DNA of 64,000 nt from Amphibalanus amphitrite (GCF_019059575.1 NW_024882189.1:62001-126000), one strand, 5' to 3'. Shown: positions 23,301 through 34,800, counted from the first letter of the stretch. The notes: generated by a model not told the origin, from the letters alone. Numbers and translations: made by a program.

Positions 23301-26300
23301 GATTAGGGGCCCATTTGAGGAGCATTTGAGGCTGCCTTCGGCCGCCTCAAATGGGCCCCTCAATTTGAATGGGGAGGGCGCGGGCCCGTGTGCCTCTCCA
23401 CCCCTTATGTGCGCCCTTGCCTACCTATTGATATTTGCTATGGCTCTGGTCACAGACTGACTTGGACATACGCGTACCAATTGAGAAGGGAGGAAAACAG
23501 AAAGACTGACTTGTGGCAGGGGTGTCCGACCACGGTAAGGGTGGACCCAAAGGAAAATTGACTGGCCGGGAGGACAGGCCCACTGACCGGGAGGACAGGC
23601 CGACTGACCGGGAGGACAGGCCCACTGACCGGGAGGACAGACCCACTGACCGGGAGGACAGGTCCGGGAGGACAGGTCCGGGAGGACAGGCGCACTGACC
23701 GGGAGGACAGGCCGACTGACCGGGAGGACAGACCCACTGACCGGGAGGACAGGCCCACTGACCGGGAGGACAGGTCCGGGAGGACAGGCCCACTGACCGG
23801 GAGGACAGGTCCGGGAGGACAGGCCCACTGACCGGGAGGACAGGCCCACTGACTGGGAGGACAGGTCCGGGAGGACAGGCGCACTGACCGGGAGGACAGG
23901 CCCACTGACCGGGAGGACAGGCCCACTGACCGGGAGGACAGGTCCGGGAGGACAGGCCCACTGACCGGGAGGACAGGTCCGGGAGGACAGGCCCACTGAC
24001 CGGGAGGACAGGCGCACTGACCGGGAGGACAGGCCCACTGACCGGGAGGACAGGCCCACTGACCGGGAGGACAGGCCCACTGACCGGGAGGACAGGTCCG
24101 TGAGGACAGGTCCACTGACCGTGAGGACAGGCGCACTGACCGGGAGGACAGGCCCACTGACCGGGAGGACAGGCCCACTGACCGGGAGGACAGGCCCACT
24201 GACCGGGAGGACAGGCCCACTGACCGGGAGGACAGGCGCACTGACCGGGAGGACAGGTCCACTGACCGGGAGGACAGGCCCACTGACCGGGAGGACAGGC
24301 CGACTGACCGTGAGGACAGGCCGACTGACCGGGAGGACAGGCCGACTGACCGGGAGGACAGGCGCACTGACCGGGAGGACAGGTCCGGGAGGACAGACCC
24401 ACTGACCGGGAGGACAGGCGCACTGACCGGGAGGACAGGCCGACTGACCGGGAGGACAGGCCGACTGACCGGGAGGACAGGCCCACTGACGGGGAGGACA
24501 GACCCACTGACCGGGAGGACAGGCGCACTGACCGGGAGGACAGGCCGACTGACCGGGAGGACAGGCCCACTGACGGGGAGGACAGGCGCACTGACCGGGA
24601 GGACAGGCCCACTGACCGGGAGGACAGGCCCACTGACCGGGAGGACAGGCCCACTGACCGGGAGGACAGGCCCACTGACCGGGAGGACAGGCCGACTGAC
24701 CGGGAGGACAGGCCGACTGACCGGGAGGACAGGCCCACTGACCGGGAGGACAGGCCGACTGACCGGGAGGACAGGCCCACTGACCGGGAGGACAGGCCCA
24801 CTGACCGGGAGGACAGGCCCACTGACCGCGAGGACAGGCCCACTGACCGGGAGGACAGGTCCGGGAGGACAGACCCACTGACCGGGAGGACAGGCGCACT
24901 GACCGGGAGGACAGGCCGACTGACCGGGAGGACAGGCCCACTGACCGGGAGGACAGGCCCACTGACCGGGAGGACAGGTCCACTGACCGGGAGGACAGGC
25001 CCACTGACCGGGCCCAGCAAACATGCCCACATGGTTCCCATATGGGGCCCACATGGGCCCCCCACCTCTTCCATATGGGCCCCACATGGGAATGGCAGTG
25101 GGTGACACGTGGGACCCATATGGGCCAGCCCACGTAGGCCCCATATGGGACCCACGCGGCGCCCACATGGGACCCATATGGGTAGCCCATCTGTAGCCCA
25201 TGTCCCACGTCGGCCCATCTGGCCCATGTTCACCCCATATGGGACCCACATGGGATGCCCATCTCCAGCCCACATGCGTTTGGCCCATCTGGCCCATTTT
25301 TATCCCATATGGGGCCCATATGGGTAGCCCATCTGTAGCCCATGTCCCACGTGGGCCCATCTGGCCCATGTTCACCCCATATGGGACCCATGTGGGCATG
25401 TTTGCTGGGGGAGGACAGGCCCACTGACCGGGAGGACAGGCCCACTGACCGGGAGGACAGGCCGACTGACCGGGAGGACAGGCCCACTGACCGGGAGGAC
25501 AGGCCCACTGACCGGGAGGACAGGCCCACTGACCGGGAGGACAGGCCCACTGACCGGGAGGACAGGCCGACTCCACCAGGCGCCAGACGCTGTTGTGCAC
25601 CGGCCCGAAGGCGGTGTCGAGCCGCGTGAGGAGGCCGTCACCGAGCAGCGTGTACAGAGCGGGACAGAGCCGGTCCAGCACCAGGTAGCCGATGGCAGGG
25701 CTGCGCCGACTGTCCCCGAGCAGCTGGCCGCCGACTGTGGCACACAACACACGGCCAGTGAACCAACGCGGCACCTGTGTACCTAACACAATGGCACCGA
25801 TCTGAAACATCCAGAACTGCAGGACGTGGTGTTTTACCAGTCTAAGAATGAAATAAAATAAGATAAGCGCCTAACGTGGAAATATTACTTTCAGTAGGTA
25901 TAACTCTTAATCGTAATAGAATGCCTTATTGGTATGGAAGGTGTCAATACCGCAAAGTATGTGAGTGTGTAAGCAGGTATGTCTTACCTGGATCATTTGA
26001 TGACAGGGATATTGCACTTGATTGGAAGTAGGCCACGATCGACGACACACTTTCAGTGATAAGACTCAGGGCCTCTGTAAGATGACATTTATCGGTTAGT
26101 GTACGATATGCGTAGAGTAGATACGTCTACAAACGAATAAGGAAAGAGTAACTAATCGTATGCTTGCACGCTCTAGCCATGTATTTCATCACATTGGGAT
26201 ATAACTTAGCCGTAGTAACTTATATTTCGTGAATAAAGCTGGATAGGCGCTAAAGCTTAGGTAAATATTTCTTACGAGCATAATCTAGCAAAGATGCAAG

Positions 26301-29300
26301 GCGAGTGATCGGCTGCAAAAGCTGGGTCAGTAGCACACAGTGACCGTCTGGGCAGCCTACCTTCGAAGCCGTCCCGGTGGAGCACGATGACGCGCCTGGC
26401 GTGCGAGTCGGACTCGGAGCGCGAGCTGTCGCTGCCGGCCGACTGGGCGCCGAACGAGCCCGGCATCCGCAGCTCGATGCCCGAGTCCACGGACGGGTGC
26501 TGGCGCCGGCGCTCCGAGCCCGTCTTCCCGGCGCCGCTCGGCGCAGACGGCGGGTGGGAGACGGTGTCGGAGGCGTCCTCGGGGCCCGTGAACGGCCGCA
26601 GCTCCCGCTCACTGACGGCCGCGAACTGGGCGGCGTCCGTGAACCAGTGGCTCAGCGAGCGGCCCGAGCTGGTCGACGAGCCGCTGGCGGCCGCCAGTCG
26701 CGCCGAGCGCGGCGTGCACCGGCCGTCGCGCTCGTCGTCGGTGGCGGCGTCCGAGTCGCGCCGGCCGCTGCCCGCCGAGCTCTGCCGACTGGCCGACCGG
26801 CACTGGCCCACGTGCAGGCCGCCAGAGGGGCCGTCCGGCGACAGGGCGTCACCGGCCAGCCGGTCCATCTCGCGCCGGAACTCCTGCGGCAGCAGCATGC
26901 GCAGCGAGCGCCAGTCCTGGATGGCGGCCATGTTGCCGCGGATCGCCGTCCGGATGTCGTTACAGGAGTAGGGCCGGCGCTGCGGCGAGCCCGTCGCCGT
27001 CGGCGTCAGACGGCCCGGCGGCACCGGCGAGCCGACCCGGCACCCGGCCAGGGCCGGTGAGCCGACCCGCGGCCGGACGAGCGGCGCCCGGGAGCCCGCG
27101 CCCCGGCCGCTCAGGACCGGCGACGCCGGACCACGGGAGCCAGTAGGAACCGGTGAGGCCGGACCACGGGAGTCTGTCAGAGAGGGTGGCCCCGGAGCGC
27201 GGCGGGTGGGCGGCGCCGGCGACTCCGGCAGCGGGGCGCGGTGAGCGCCGGCGGCGGCCTCCCCCGGCCCGTGTCGGCACGGCGCGCTGATAGGACTCTG
27301 CTCCAGGAAGGGCAGGCAGGGCAGAGTGTAGTGCGGAAACACGCACAGACCGCCGCCGGACGGCGCTGTCTGGCTGCTGCGCTCGGCCACAGCGGCGGTG
27401 GCGGCGACGGGGCGCGGCTCGGAGCCGGTCACCGGCCGGACGGCGCGGTCAGGGGCCCGCTCTCCCCCGCCGCGGTCACCGGCCAGGTCAGGCCGGGGGC
27501 GCCGGCCGCCGCACCGACACTCGGCAGGCGCCGGCCTCTCCGGGAGGGTCAGCTCGCCGCGCCTGTCCAGCAGACGCTGCCGCGGGTCGGCGCTGAGCAG
27601 GTACCGCCGGAGGTCGTTGCGGCGCGGCTGAGCCTTGTCTCTCATCCGGACTGGCGTCGTCTCTTCGTCCGACCTCGGCTCGTCCTCGCGCGGTTCCACC
27701 TGGCAGGTCCCGGCTCGGTCCGGCTCGGCGCGGTGCTGGTCCGGCCACGGCGGCGGACTCTGCGGCGCCGACGGCGGCAGACACTGCTCCCGCCAGGTGG
27801 TGGTCTCGGTCCGCGGCGCCGGTGGGACCGGCGGCGACTGGCGCTGCCCCACCCAGGTGGTGTGCTGGTGCGGGGACGGCGTGCGGCGCCGCTCCGACCA
27901 GCAGGTGAGGCCCGGCCGGGACCGCCCGGCCGCCGGCCACTGACGAAACTCTGCCCGAGAGCGGACACTGCGTCACAGCCGACCAGACGCTGATGGGCGC
28001 AGAGTCAGCAGCTGAGCGAACACACAAATCGTAACAGGTGCCTAAGCTCTCAGCCGAACGATCGTGGACGATCGAGTAGGGGTATCAATCGCTTCGTATA
28101 TTGATGCGGGACCTACATTATTATTTTGCAATATAATATGACGTGATGTGTTACGTTCAACGCTTTACTCACATTTGCGAGTTTGTCACGCCATAGGAAG
28201 GTTACAAGCTAAATCGACTGAGCAGCTTTCATTTCAAAGTCCATAACGGTTTCTCCAGCGACCGGCTCGACCGTTCTAGCAAATAGCGATGCCGAACGTG
28301 GGCCAGGCTGAATAATAAGAGGCAGGACGCCAGTCAAGAATTTGGCGCCGGCTCACAGTGACACGGCCTGATGTTTTACACTTCCCGCCAAACGATCGGC
28401 CAGGAAATGCAGCTATGTAAATGGAGGTCGTTTCTGCCGCTGCATCGATGTTACAACAGCCGCTGATATCGTCAGCCCTGATTTACCCGGCCTTAGCCTA
28501 GCTTTGGGACACATAAGACAACAAAATCTCGCTGCACGAAGGCCAATATGGATAGCAGTCTCTGGCTGAATCCGTTTGGCGTTATCCACGGGCCATTTGG
28601 CCGACACTCTCTGTGTGTTGCTGACGCCGTCTCAGGCTGGGGAACAAACACCCACCGTGGGGCGCTGATGACGGGTCTGTGGCGTCATCGCTGGTGACGA
28701 GAGCGGCCTCGCCGCTGGTCGTCACGGCTGCGGCGTCGCTGCTCATCTGGTCGATGGCCCGGTCGCTGCCGGTCGTGCCGCCGTCCTCGGTGGTCGCCAG
28801 CGCTCCGCTGCTGCTGTCGTCGGCCTCCAGACTCAGAGACGGCAGCATCTCGTCCGCCTCGAACGACGAGCAGTCCAGCGAGTCCATCGAGATGTTACTG
28901 AACAGGCCCTGCTCCTGTGGAGAGCGGCAGACCCAAACACTGAGCGCACTGAACTCTGAAAACGCCCTGCTTCTGTGGAGAGCGGCAGGCCCAAACTCTG
29001 AGCGCACTGAACTCTGAACCCGCCCTGCTCCTGTGGAGAGCGGCAGACCCAAACTCTGAGCGCACTGAACTCTGAAAACGCCCTGCTCCTGTGGAGAGCG
29101 GCAGACCCAAACTCTGAGCGCACTGAACTCTGAAAACGCCCTGCTCCTGTGGAGAGCGGCATACCTAAACTCTAAGCACACTGCTAGTGTGGGCTGTAGT
29201 GTACTGTAGTTAAAACAAGCCAAAGCTTTAGGCGAGCCCTGTTCCCGTTCAACCCAACATGAGCTGGCGCGGGTGTGACCTGCACTCTTCTAAATGAAGA

Positions 29301-31637
29301 TGAACGTTTCGGGGGTACCACTTCGGACTCACTCGATACATACAAGTAGCAGACCCCGAGCTGCTGCCTGCCCTCTGCACCGCTCTCACCCCGTACAGGT
29401 CGTTGCTGTAGGCCGATATCTCCAGGATTTTGTCGATGTCGGCCCGGCAGAACTGGTCCATGTCGATCTCTGCCAGTGTGGCGTCCACGTGGCACGAGAG
29501 CTGGTTGTAGCTGTGCGAGCCCATCAGCTCTGGACAGCGCTGCTGACCGGGGGTGGTCGTACCGCCGCCCTCACCTCCCTCGTACCTGCAGTGGCACCAG
29601 AACACGCCGCATCACGGGCAGTCAGAGTCCGAGGGTCAGAGATCAGAGGCCACAGTTCATAGGTCATAGTTTTTGTGCCGCGCTCAAGATATTTTGATTT
29701 CAGAGTCCGGAGGAGTAAAAGTCCTCAGTGGCAACTCAGACGTTTAGTGTCCCGATGCTGGGTACGATCGACAGTTTATAAAAGAGAGCGACCACGCAAC
29801 CTCACCTCGAGAAACATGCTGCTCACCCTGGATATCTACACCTACACCGTCTGAGTGATTGTAGGCATTGAAACTCTCTGCGATTGAAATGAGTGTTGGA
29901 ATGAAATCACATTTTGGCTTTTTGTGATTGCTATCAGTAACCTAGGGATATGTGATCTCTTTATTACACGAACCAATGCTAAACAGAATAACAACGGCGT
30001 CTTCTAGGGATGAAGGTCATTCTTGTAAACACTGGGTTTGCCCTTTCGACCCTGTGATCTAGGGGTCTGTGGTGTCACAGTGCAGCTACCGTCTGGTCAA
30101 TGATAGGATGAGGCGCCGCGCCGTCTTTTGAGGTGAGCTGAGCCGCCGTCTGTGTGAGATGTGAACATATGAGCCGCCGTCTGTGTGAGATGTGAACATA
30201 TGAGCCGCCGTCTGTGTGAGATGTGAACATATGACTTGAGCCCCCGTCTGTGTGATTTGAACCGCCGCGCCGTTTGTGTGAGCTTAGAGATAATCCACCA
30301 CCTGTGAGAGTTGAGCCGCCGCCTGTGTGAGATGTGACGCAACTGAGCCGCCGCCTGTGAGATGTGACGCAACTGAGCCGCCGCCTGTGTGAGACGTGAC
30401 GCAGCGAGCCGCCGCCTGTGTGAGACGTGACGCAGCTGAGCCGCTCTCCGAGGTCGGTCGATACCCGTCCGCGGCAGAGCAGAGGAGGCAGCATCCGACC
30501 TCCGCCGACTCTACCCCGGCAGAATTGGGCGCTCAGCCTCGCATGAGCACGGCTCATTTGTAACCGTTCCCTTTTACATCTGCGACTCGGCTCGCCGGCC
30601 CCCGCAGTAAGTTCGCACAGTATAGTCGGCCTGCTTCCAAATTACTTTTGACCGCAGCGAGAAACGAAACTTCCTGCAATTCTCACCCTCTATGTTCGTG
30701 TACATTTTTCAAGTCAACTTTTAATTTTAGTCAACTAATGAATTTATTAACTACTACGCTAGCCTTGCACAATTATCTACCTGTGAAGACGCTCGATCAC
30801 TTTTGTTCCATAAGATGTTGTCCACGATACATTCGTTGCACTCATTACTGGCATTCTATTCCGTTACATCATTTCGCTGCAACGGTGGCTTCGTATGAAT
30901 TATGCTAATTGTATGTTTTGGCTGACATCTTTCGAAGGCTAAAGGCAAGGTATTTCAGACAGTTACTTCACATAACTACAATGCCTACAGTCTAAAAAGT
31001 GGACCACCTGAAACTCTTCCCGGAAGCCTCAGTCGCTCGATGATAAGCGGAGCTGGCCGAAGACACCGTTAGGCTGAGTTCTCCGGTAGTCCAGTTTAGG
31101 GTTCTCAGAGCTCAGACATTGACGGGTTTATGTGGCGGGCTCGAGGTAATCACTAAAGTAGCTATGTGATATTGTTGGTCCAGAAATCTCTCATTAGGTT
31201 TTTAACAACATTCCAGAAAGGAAGCTTAGTGATGATGTGACTAGTCGTCTTGTCCACATCAGTTGGGAATTTAAAAGTTACCTTCTTCCTAGGCATATGT
31301 CGCTGCATCGACACCTTTTGAAGCGACACATACCTATAAATATGCGAGTAGGTGTTTAATATTATTTGAGGTCGGGACCTGAACACAGAGCCAGTTGAGG
31401 TGGCGGTCGGTGACCTACCCGCAGAGCCAGTTGAGGTCGCGGTCGGTGATGAAGTCGGCCTCGTCCAGCGACTGTTGGCTGCCGACCAGGCCGGCCGGCT
31501 GGTCGCCGTTGGCGTTGGCGTCCGGCAGCGTCTCCATCATGCCGCCCCGGCTGCCGGGATTTCCTCGAGGTGAATTATGGCCGTGTCCTATGCCCACACT
31601 CGGATCATCGGTAGCACAAGGTGTCGGGCTCACATGG
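20170..31637 (-). CDS. RUSC: RUSC1/RUSC2-type RUN and SH3 domain protein
   Basis: Nine exons on the minus strand (31637-31419, 29585-29390, 28908-28656, 27950-26361, 26074-25988, 25734-25555, 22341-22236, 21994-20750, 20335-20170) have fully consistent phases and encode about 1,346 residues, 5' end unresolved. The order is a long disordered Ser/Pro/Arg region, a RUN domain spread over exons 5-8 ([45 protein letters not shown]), a low-complexity linker and a C-terminal SH3 ([12 protein letters not shown]...HWLL). The RUN pieces match RUSC spacing, including 19 residues between VE of the W-x-x-V/L-E motif and the KV motif. Vertebrate RUSC1/2 are cytoplasmic adaptors that bind the AP-4 vesicle coat and small GTPase machinery; that role is carried over by inference. 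Confidence 0.85.
20750..21994 (-). CDS. RUSC: RUSC exon: end of RUN domain and disordered linker
   Basis: Acceptor CTGCCGGCAG and donor AAAAAG|GTGCGT. It begins [13 protein letters not shown], continuing the RUN helix, and includes [20 protein letters not shown], matching the F-x-L-x-L-x-F-E region of RUSC RUN domains. The following 300 residues are Pro/Gln/Arg-rich and probably disordered. Confidence 0.85.
22236..22341 (-). CDS. RUSC: RUSC exon: RUN core helix
   Basis: Acceptor GCATTCCAG and donor CTAAA|GTAAGA, entering in phase 1 and leaving in phase 2. It encodes [17 protein letters not shown] then [11 protein letters not shown]; the FNAF-x-x-GLLN signature is diagnostic for RUSC-type RUN domains, with the Asn completed across the intron. 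Confidence 0.88.
22342..23555. other. RUSC intron, 3' part
   Basis: No exon is seen. It contains an imperfect palindrome at about 23,303-23,365 (arms AGGGGCCCATTTGAGG and complement) inside a GC-rich patch at 23,090-23,420 that looks like a small mobile element, unassigned. Confidence 0.4.
23556..25012. repeat. 21-bp minisatellite repeating a RUSC splice donor (main block)
   Basis: The plus-strand unit is CCACTGACCGGGAGGACAGG plus C, about 60-65 copies with point variants (GGCCGACT, GGCGCACT) and interspersed 14-bp short units (GGACAGGTCCGGGA). On the transcribed strand every full unit contains CCG|GTCAGT, identical to the donor inferred for the adjacent RUN exon at 25,555. Long open frames through it are repeat artefacts, though the 21-bp unit preserves phase. 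Confidence 0.95.
25013..25409. mobile_element. Palindromic MITE inserted in the 21-bp array
   Basis: About 397 bp with inverted ends CCCAGCAAACATGCCCACAT, splitting one minisatellite unit between CCGG and GGAGG. The interior is built from short palindromes such as CCCATATGGG and CCCACATGGG. Target duplication is obscured by the G run. No coding sequence; superfamily unknown. Confidence 0.8.
25410..25570. repeat. 21-bp minisatellite, block touching the RUN exon
   Basis: Seven to eight in-register units lie between the MITE and the exon. The last unit overlaps the final bases of exon 25,734-25,555, so the array was seeded from, or has engulfed, the exon-intron boundary. Confidence 0.9.
25555..25734 (-). 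CDS. RUSC: RUSC exon: first half of RUN domain
   Basis: Acceptor GTGTTGTGTGCCACAG and donor CTCCCG|GTCAGT; phase 1 on both sides. It encodes [32 protein letters not shown] and [14 protein letters not shown], closely following the RUSC RUN pattern. The last residues (ACPPG) come from the first unit of the adjoining minisatellite. Confidence 0.88.
25988..26074 (-). CDS. RUSC: RUSC 87-base exon, helix before RUN
   Basis: Acceptor CATCTTACAG and donor CCAG|GTAAGA; phase 1 in and out. It encodes [20 protein letters not shown], resembling the amphipathic helix preceding RUN in RUSC proteins, and its exit phase joins to V-G-G-Q-L-L-G-D. Confidence 0.8.
26361..27950 (-). CDS. RUSC: RUSC large disordered exon
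   Basis: Acceptor GCTCTCGGGCAG and donor CGAAG|GTAGGC, phase 1 in and out, 1,590 bases. The product is Arg/Ser/Pro-rich with possible phosphorylation clusters. A more ordered-looking stretch ([20 protein letters not shown], then [11 protein letters not shown]) may be a binding motif. GC content is very high. Confidence 0.75.
28656..28908 (-). CDS. RUSC: RUSC acidic Ser-rich exon
   Basis: Acceptor CTCTCCACAGGAGCAG and donor CCACG|GTGGGT; phase 0 in, 1 out. It encodes [20 protein letters not shown] and a Ser/Asp/Thr-rich tail. The acceptor region is tandemly repeated upstream, and a competing AG lies six bases earlier, also in frame. Confidence 0.75.
28909..29165. repeat. 58-bp tandem repeat containing the RUSC 3' splice site
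   Basis: Five units start CTGCTCCTGTGGAGAGCGGC on the plus strand. In transcript sense each unit carries CTCTCCACAGGAGCAG|GGC, the same acceptor and exon start as the true exon at 28,908. Confidence 0.9.
29390..29585 (-). CDS. RUSC: RUSC exon with a Cys/Asp-rich ordered segment
   Basis: Acceptor TGGTGCCACTGCAG and donor TACGGG|GTGAGA; phase 2 in, 0 out. It encodes [20 protein letters not shown] then [20 protein letters not shown], a well-composed helical segment likely conserved among relatives, function unknown. Confidence 0.75.
29586..31385. other. RUSC intron, with a ~31-bp minisatellite
   Basis: No exon is seen. 30,120-30,445 carries a 31-bp repeat (GAGCCGCCGTCTGTGTGAGA core): three near-perfect copies, then degenerate ones. 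The rest is unremarkable AT-richer DNA. Confidence 0.55.
31386..31449. repeat. 36-bp duplication of the RUSC exon end and donor
   Basis: CAGAGCCAGTTGAGGT-G/C-GCGGTCGGTGA occurs at 31,386-31,413 and 31,422-31,449 with one difference. The second copy is the 3' end of the exon; the first is the start of its intron. Confidence 0.85.
31419..31637 (-). CDS. RUSC: RUSC most 5' exon identified
   Basis: Strong acceptor CTTTCTCATTTTCAG and donor TGCGG|GTAGGT; phase 2 in, 2 out. It encodes [18 protein letters not shown] and [20 protein letters not shown]. Translation could start at the paired ATG codons (31,540/31,537) or in an unseen upstream exon, since the frame is open through the acceptor. Confidence 0.75.
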
Positions 31638-31639
31638 CT

Positions 31640-33540
31640 GAAAATGAGAAAGGGTGGTCAACGCGCTACCAGATATCTATGCCAACGGATATTCCCAACG
31701 CATATTGCATAACGTTATGTTAAACAAAGGACGTTTCGGTTGCGAGATGAGTCGAGTGGTTATTCTCACCGCTATTGCTCCCCTCCTCCACCCGCACCAG
31801 GTCACCCAACGCCATTTTACATCCCAGGTCAGCTGCTCACGTTGAACCATGCTATCTTAATTTTCACTTTCTCCTGTTTCATTTAACTCATAAATAATCG
31901 CTCGTTTATTATTCAGTAATAGTCAAAACTTAAAAGTAAACATTAAGCAGGCACGGAGACGGACCTTATATGGATAAAAACATTGTAATTCTTATGACAA
32001 GTGCCGACTCAAAAGTCGACATTTTCCAGCAATATTAGGTGCAGCAAATACCTATAAAGGCGTTCTTTGGCTTGGGTAGGTACATGTTATTTCTTTTGAT
32101 GAAAATGAGCAAAAAAAAATGTAAATCGCATTTTGCTCGAACTATATGATAAAAAGCGCATTGGGTGCGTCAGAGCCCGCCCTAAACACGCCGTGCTGCG
32201 CAGGCTACGATATCCGCCATTTATCTATGCCACCATCTTATGGATCAATTCCTGTTGTCAGGCTAAACGTCAGCGTGCCAACATAACCGATACAGTTCAC
32301 CCCGCCGGCCTTAACTCTCCGCGACTGTTTCCATAAACCCAATATAAACTGCAGGCCATCCTTCATAGTAGTTGCGCATATCTGTAGCACAGTAGTCTAT
32401 AGGTACCTGCAAAACAGTACCTACCTATGTACATATTGCACATCCCAGTGTGCATCAAAAGCCGTTTTCTTACACGGAACAATAGAGAAAATATGACTGT
32501 TTTGTCACTCACCTGTTGTGTTTCGAGTGTCTGCTGTGCCGGACGACTGCGGCCAGGGTCTGGGCGCTGCCGGCGCGCCGGTGTCGGGCAGCGGGCGTGG
32601 CGTCCGGTCACTGGCGGCGGTGCAGCTGGCAGGGGGGCCGTGTGGGCCGCGGAGGCAGGGCGCCGCCGCCGTCCAGCATTGATCGCTGGTCGAGTCCCGC
32701 CGGCGCGGCGCCGCAGGACCCCCATCCCCCCCCCCCCCCCGACCGGCCGGCGAGACCCCTCCCCAACCCGTCACCGCCCTCTGAACGACCGTCCATGTCG
32801 ACCCCGCGCCTGAGACCCTCGCAGCCGTCCCGGTACAGTTATTACAGTCCAAGTCCTCCCAAGTCCCATTGCCCTTACCTAATCCCTCCACCATCCGGCC
32901 CTCTCGTGTGTCTCATCTCCACTCTCCAGTCTTGAGTCTTCTCAACTCCCCTTCCTTACTCTCGAGTCGGTTACCCTCCATTTTTCTCCAATCCTTCCTC
33001 TCCCCCAGACCGTCCTTAGCCCCCTTCCCCCAGTCCTGCCCTCCTCTTGGGTGGTCCTCCCAGCTGTCCCCGCGGCGCTCTCCGGACGGGCCCCAGCCGT
33101 CTGGTCCGCCGCGTCCCCGCCCTTGACCGCCGATTCCCTCCCTCCCTGCCTCTCCCCGCCCGTTCAGCCATCCCGAAGAGCCGCGCCAACGGGCGATTTT
33201 CCGTCCGAGCCGGTCCGTAGAGGCTGTTGCCGTGATTGGGCGCAGGCCGAGACGGCGCCGGAAGGCAGTCGCGCAGCCGACAGAGCCGCGCAGAGACAGC
33301 TCCCGGTCGAGGGAGGAGGGAATCCAGGGGAAATGGGCGGTGATGGCCGGGAGGAACTCGGACGGCCTAGTATAGCGGCCCTCTTGTATTATGTTGCAGG
33401 GTGTATATTGGCAATCGGCACAACGGCCGTATTGCAACCGCATTTAGGTAAAGCTAGCGCATTTCCCTCACAACAGCTTACAAAAAGACCTCGCTCCGAC
33501 TTCGCAGCTTCTTCATTTTCTTTTTTGTTTTAACACGGGC
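31640..33540. other. Candidate 5' region of RUSC
   Basis: A GC-rich island at about 32,520-33,370 contains a strong minus-strand donor (ACAACAG|GTGAGT at 32,513), suggesting an untranslated or unresolved RUSC leader exon. None of its frames joins the next exon's phase with a continuous reading. A C run of about 14 lies near 32,727. Confidence 0.35.
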
Positions 33541-34219
33541 GGTAAAAATGTTACCCAAATACAATGTAACTCGCAAGACAAGCTCGATTTGATTCGATTG
33601 TTTAAACCTGGACTATAATGAGCATTAAAACATGGAACGTCTTAGCCGACCACTCAGTCGAAAGTTATAACGGCCCATTTCGACGGTCCCGCCGCTGTTC
33701 ATATCGGAGCTCGGAGGGCCAATTGTCCAGAAAAGGGCCCTTGGTGTGGTACTTGACGTCTGTGTCGGCACCCCCGGCCTCTCTCGGAGCTCTGTGTTAG
33801 GAAGCAGGGTGATAGGTTCTCCGCCTCCCCCTCCCGACCGGCTGGACCGGGCTCCGTCCACTGACCAAGCTGGCCCTCTCCACAGCCGCGCCGGGCAGCA
33901 ACTGGCTCGTCGGCGCTTCTGCAGAGCTCGGTTATACCATCCGCTGCTGCGTGAGACCCATCAGAGACGTGGCGGCAGCAAGCGCAGCTGTTGATCCACC
34001 TTCGGCCGGTTATTGACCGCTGCTCGACGGGTTTATATGCATTTAGCTACATACACGGGTTTATACGGGATCGTCGGGATGCATGCATGCCTAACGACCC
34101 CTCCAATGGCAGTTTGTGCTCCCAAACCAACGAACACATTGAACACATTATGCTTTATGGTGTTACTGTGTTAGTAATCCCGGGCATTAGCCTCATCAGT
34201 CGTCACAAAAAAAAAAAAA
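33541..34219. other. Non-coding, no gene seen
   Basis: Mixed-composition DNA without repeat structure or convincing exons. Confidence 0.3.
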
Positions 34220-34800
34220 TACTCGAATATAGCGTCAGGTCAGGCCAGGACCAGTCAGGTCAGGTCAGGTCACATCAGGTCAAGTCTGTTCAATGATAGT
34301 CCGTGAATGGGTTCAAGTTGAATACTTAGCTCGGATCAGTTTGATAAATTATGTTCTGTCTGGTCGTGTTAGATTGGATCCGGTCGAATCGTAGGTCTGT
34401 TTTGGTCTGGTTGAGTCGAGCCGGGTCAGGTCGGGTCTGATCGTGTTCGGACGGGTCGAATTTGCTCGGATCGGGTCCGCTGGTAAGGTCGGCCCAGATT
34501 TAGTTAAGTCTGGTCGGGTCAGGTTTGCTCAGCTCAGTTAAGTGAGGTCTGTCTAAGGTTAATCTGTTAATCGGGTCATGTTGAGTCCTTGGGTCGGAGC
34601 AGTGTGTTGAGTTATGTTCTGTCAGATCGGGTCGGATGCTGAATAGTCAGATCGGTTTAGGTCTGGTCGGGTCAGGACCAGTCGGGTCAGGCTGGGCCCA
34701 GGTCGGGTCGGGTCAGGACTAGTCGGGTTAGGCTGGGCCCAGGTCGGGTCGGGTCAGGACCAGTGGGGTCAGGCTGGGCCCAGGTCGGGTCGGGTCGGGT
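34220..34800. repeat. Degenerate GGTCA/GGTCG pentanucleotide satellite
   Basis: Imperfect pentamers of GGTCA, GGTCG and GGTCT with a higher-order block (GTCAGGCTGGGCCCAGGTCG) repeated three times at 34,680-34,790. The same pentamer occurs at 38,920, 39,225-39,280, 40,190 and 62,435-62,485. Confidence 0.75.

Noticed and set aside
23421-25275. Very long minus-strand frames of about 600 codons and the repeat part of a 786-codon frame
   Set aside because: They translate the 21-bp minisatellite and the inserted MITE. Only the RUN exon at the 5' end (25,734-25,555) is accepted as coding.
31770-31815. Possible RUSC start exon reading MALGDLVRVEEGSNS before a GTGAGA donor
   Set aside because: Its exit phase (1) does not match the next acceptor (phase 2), and the 132-bp gap leaves no room for a bridging exon.
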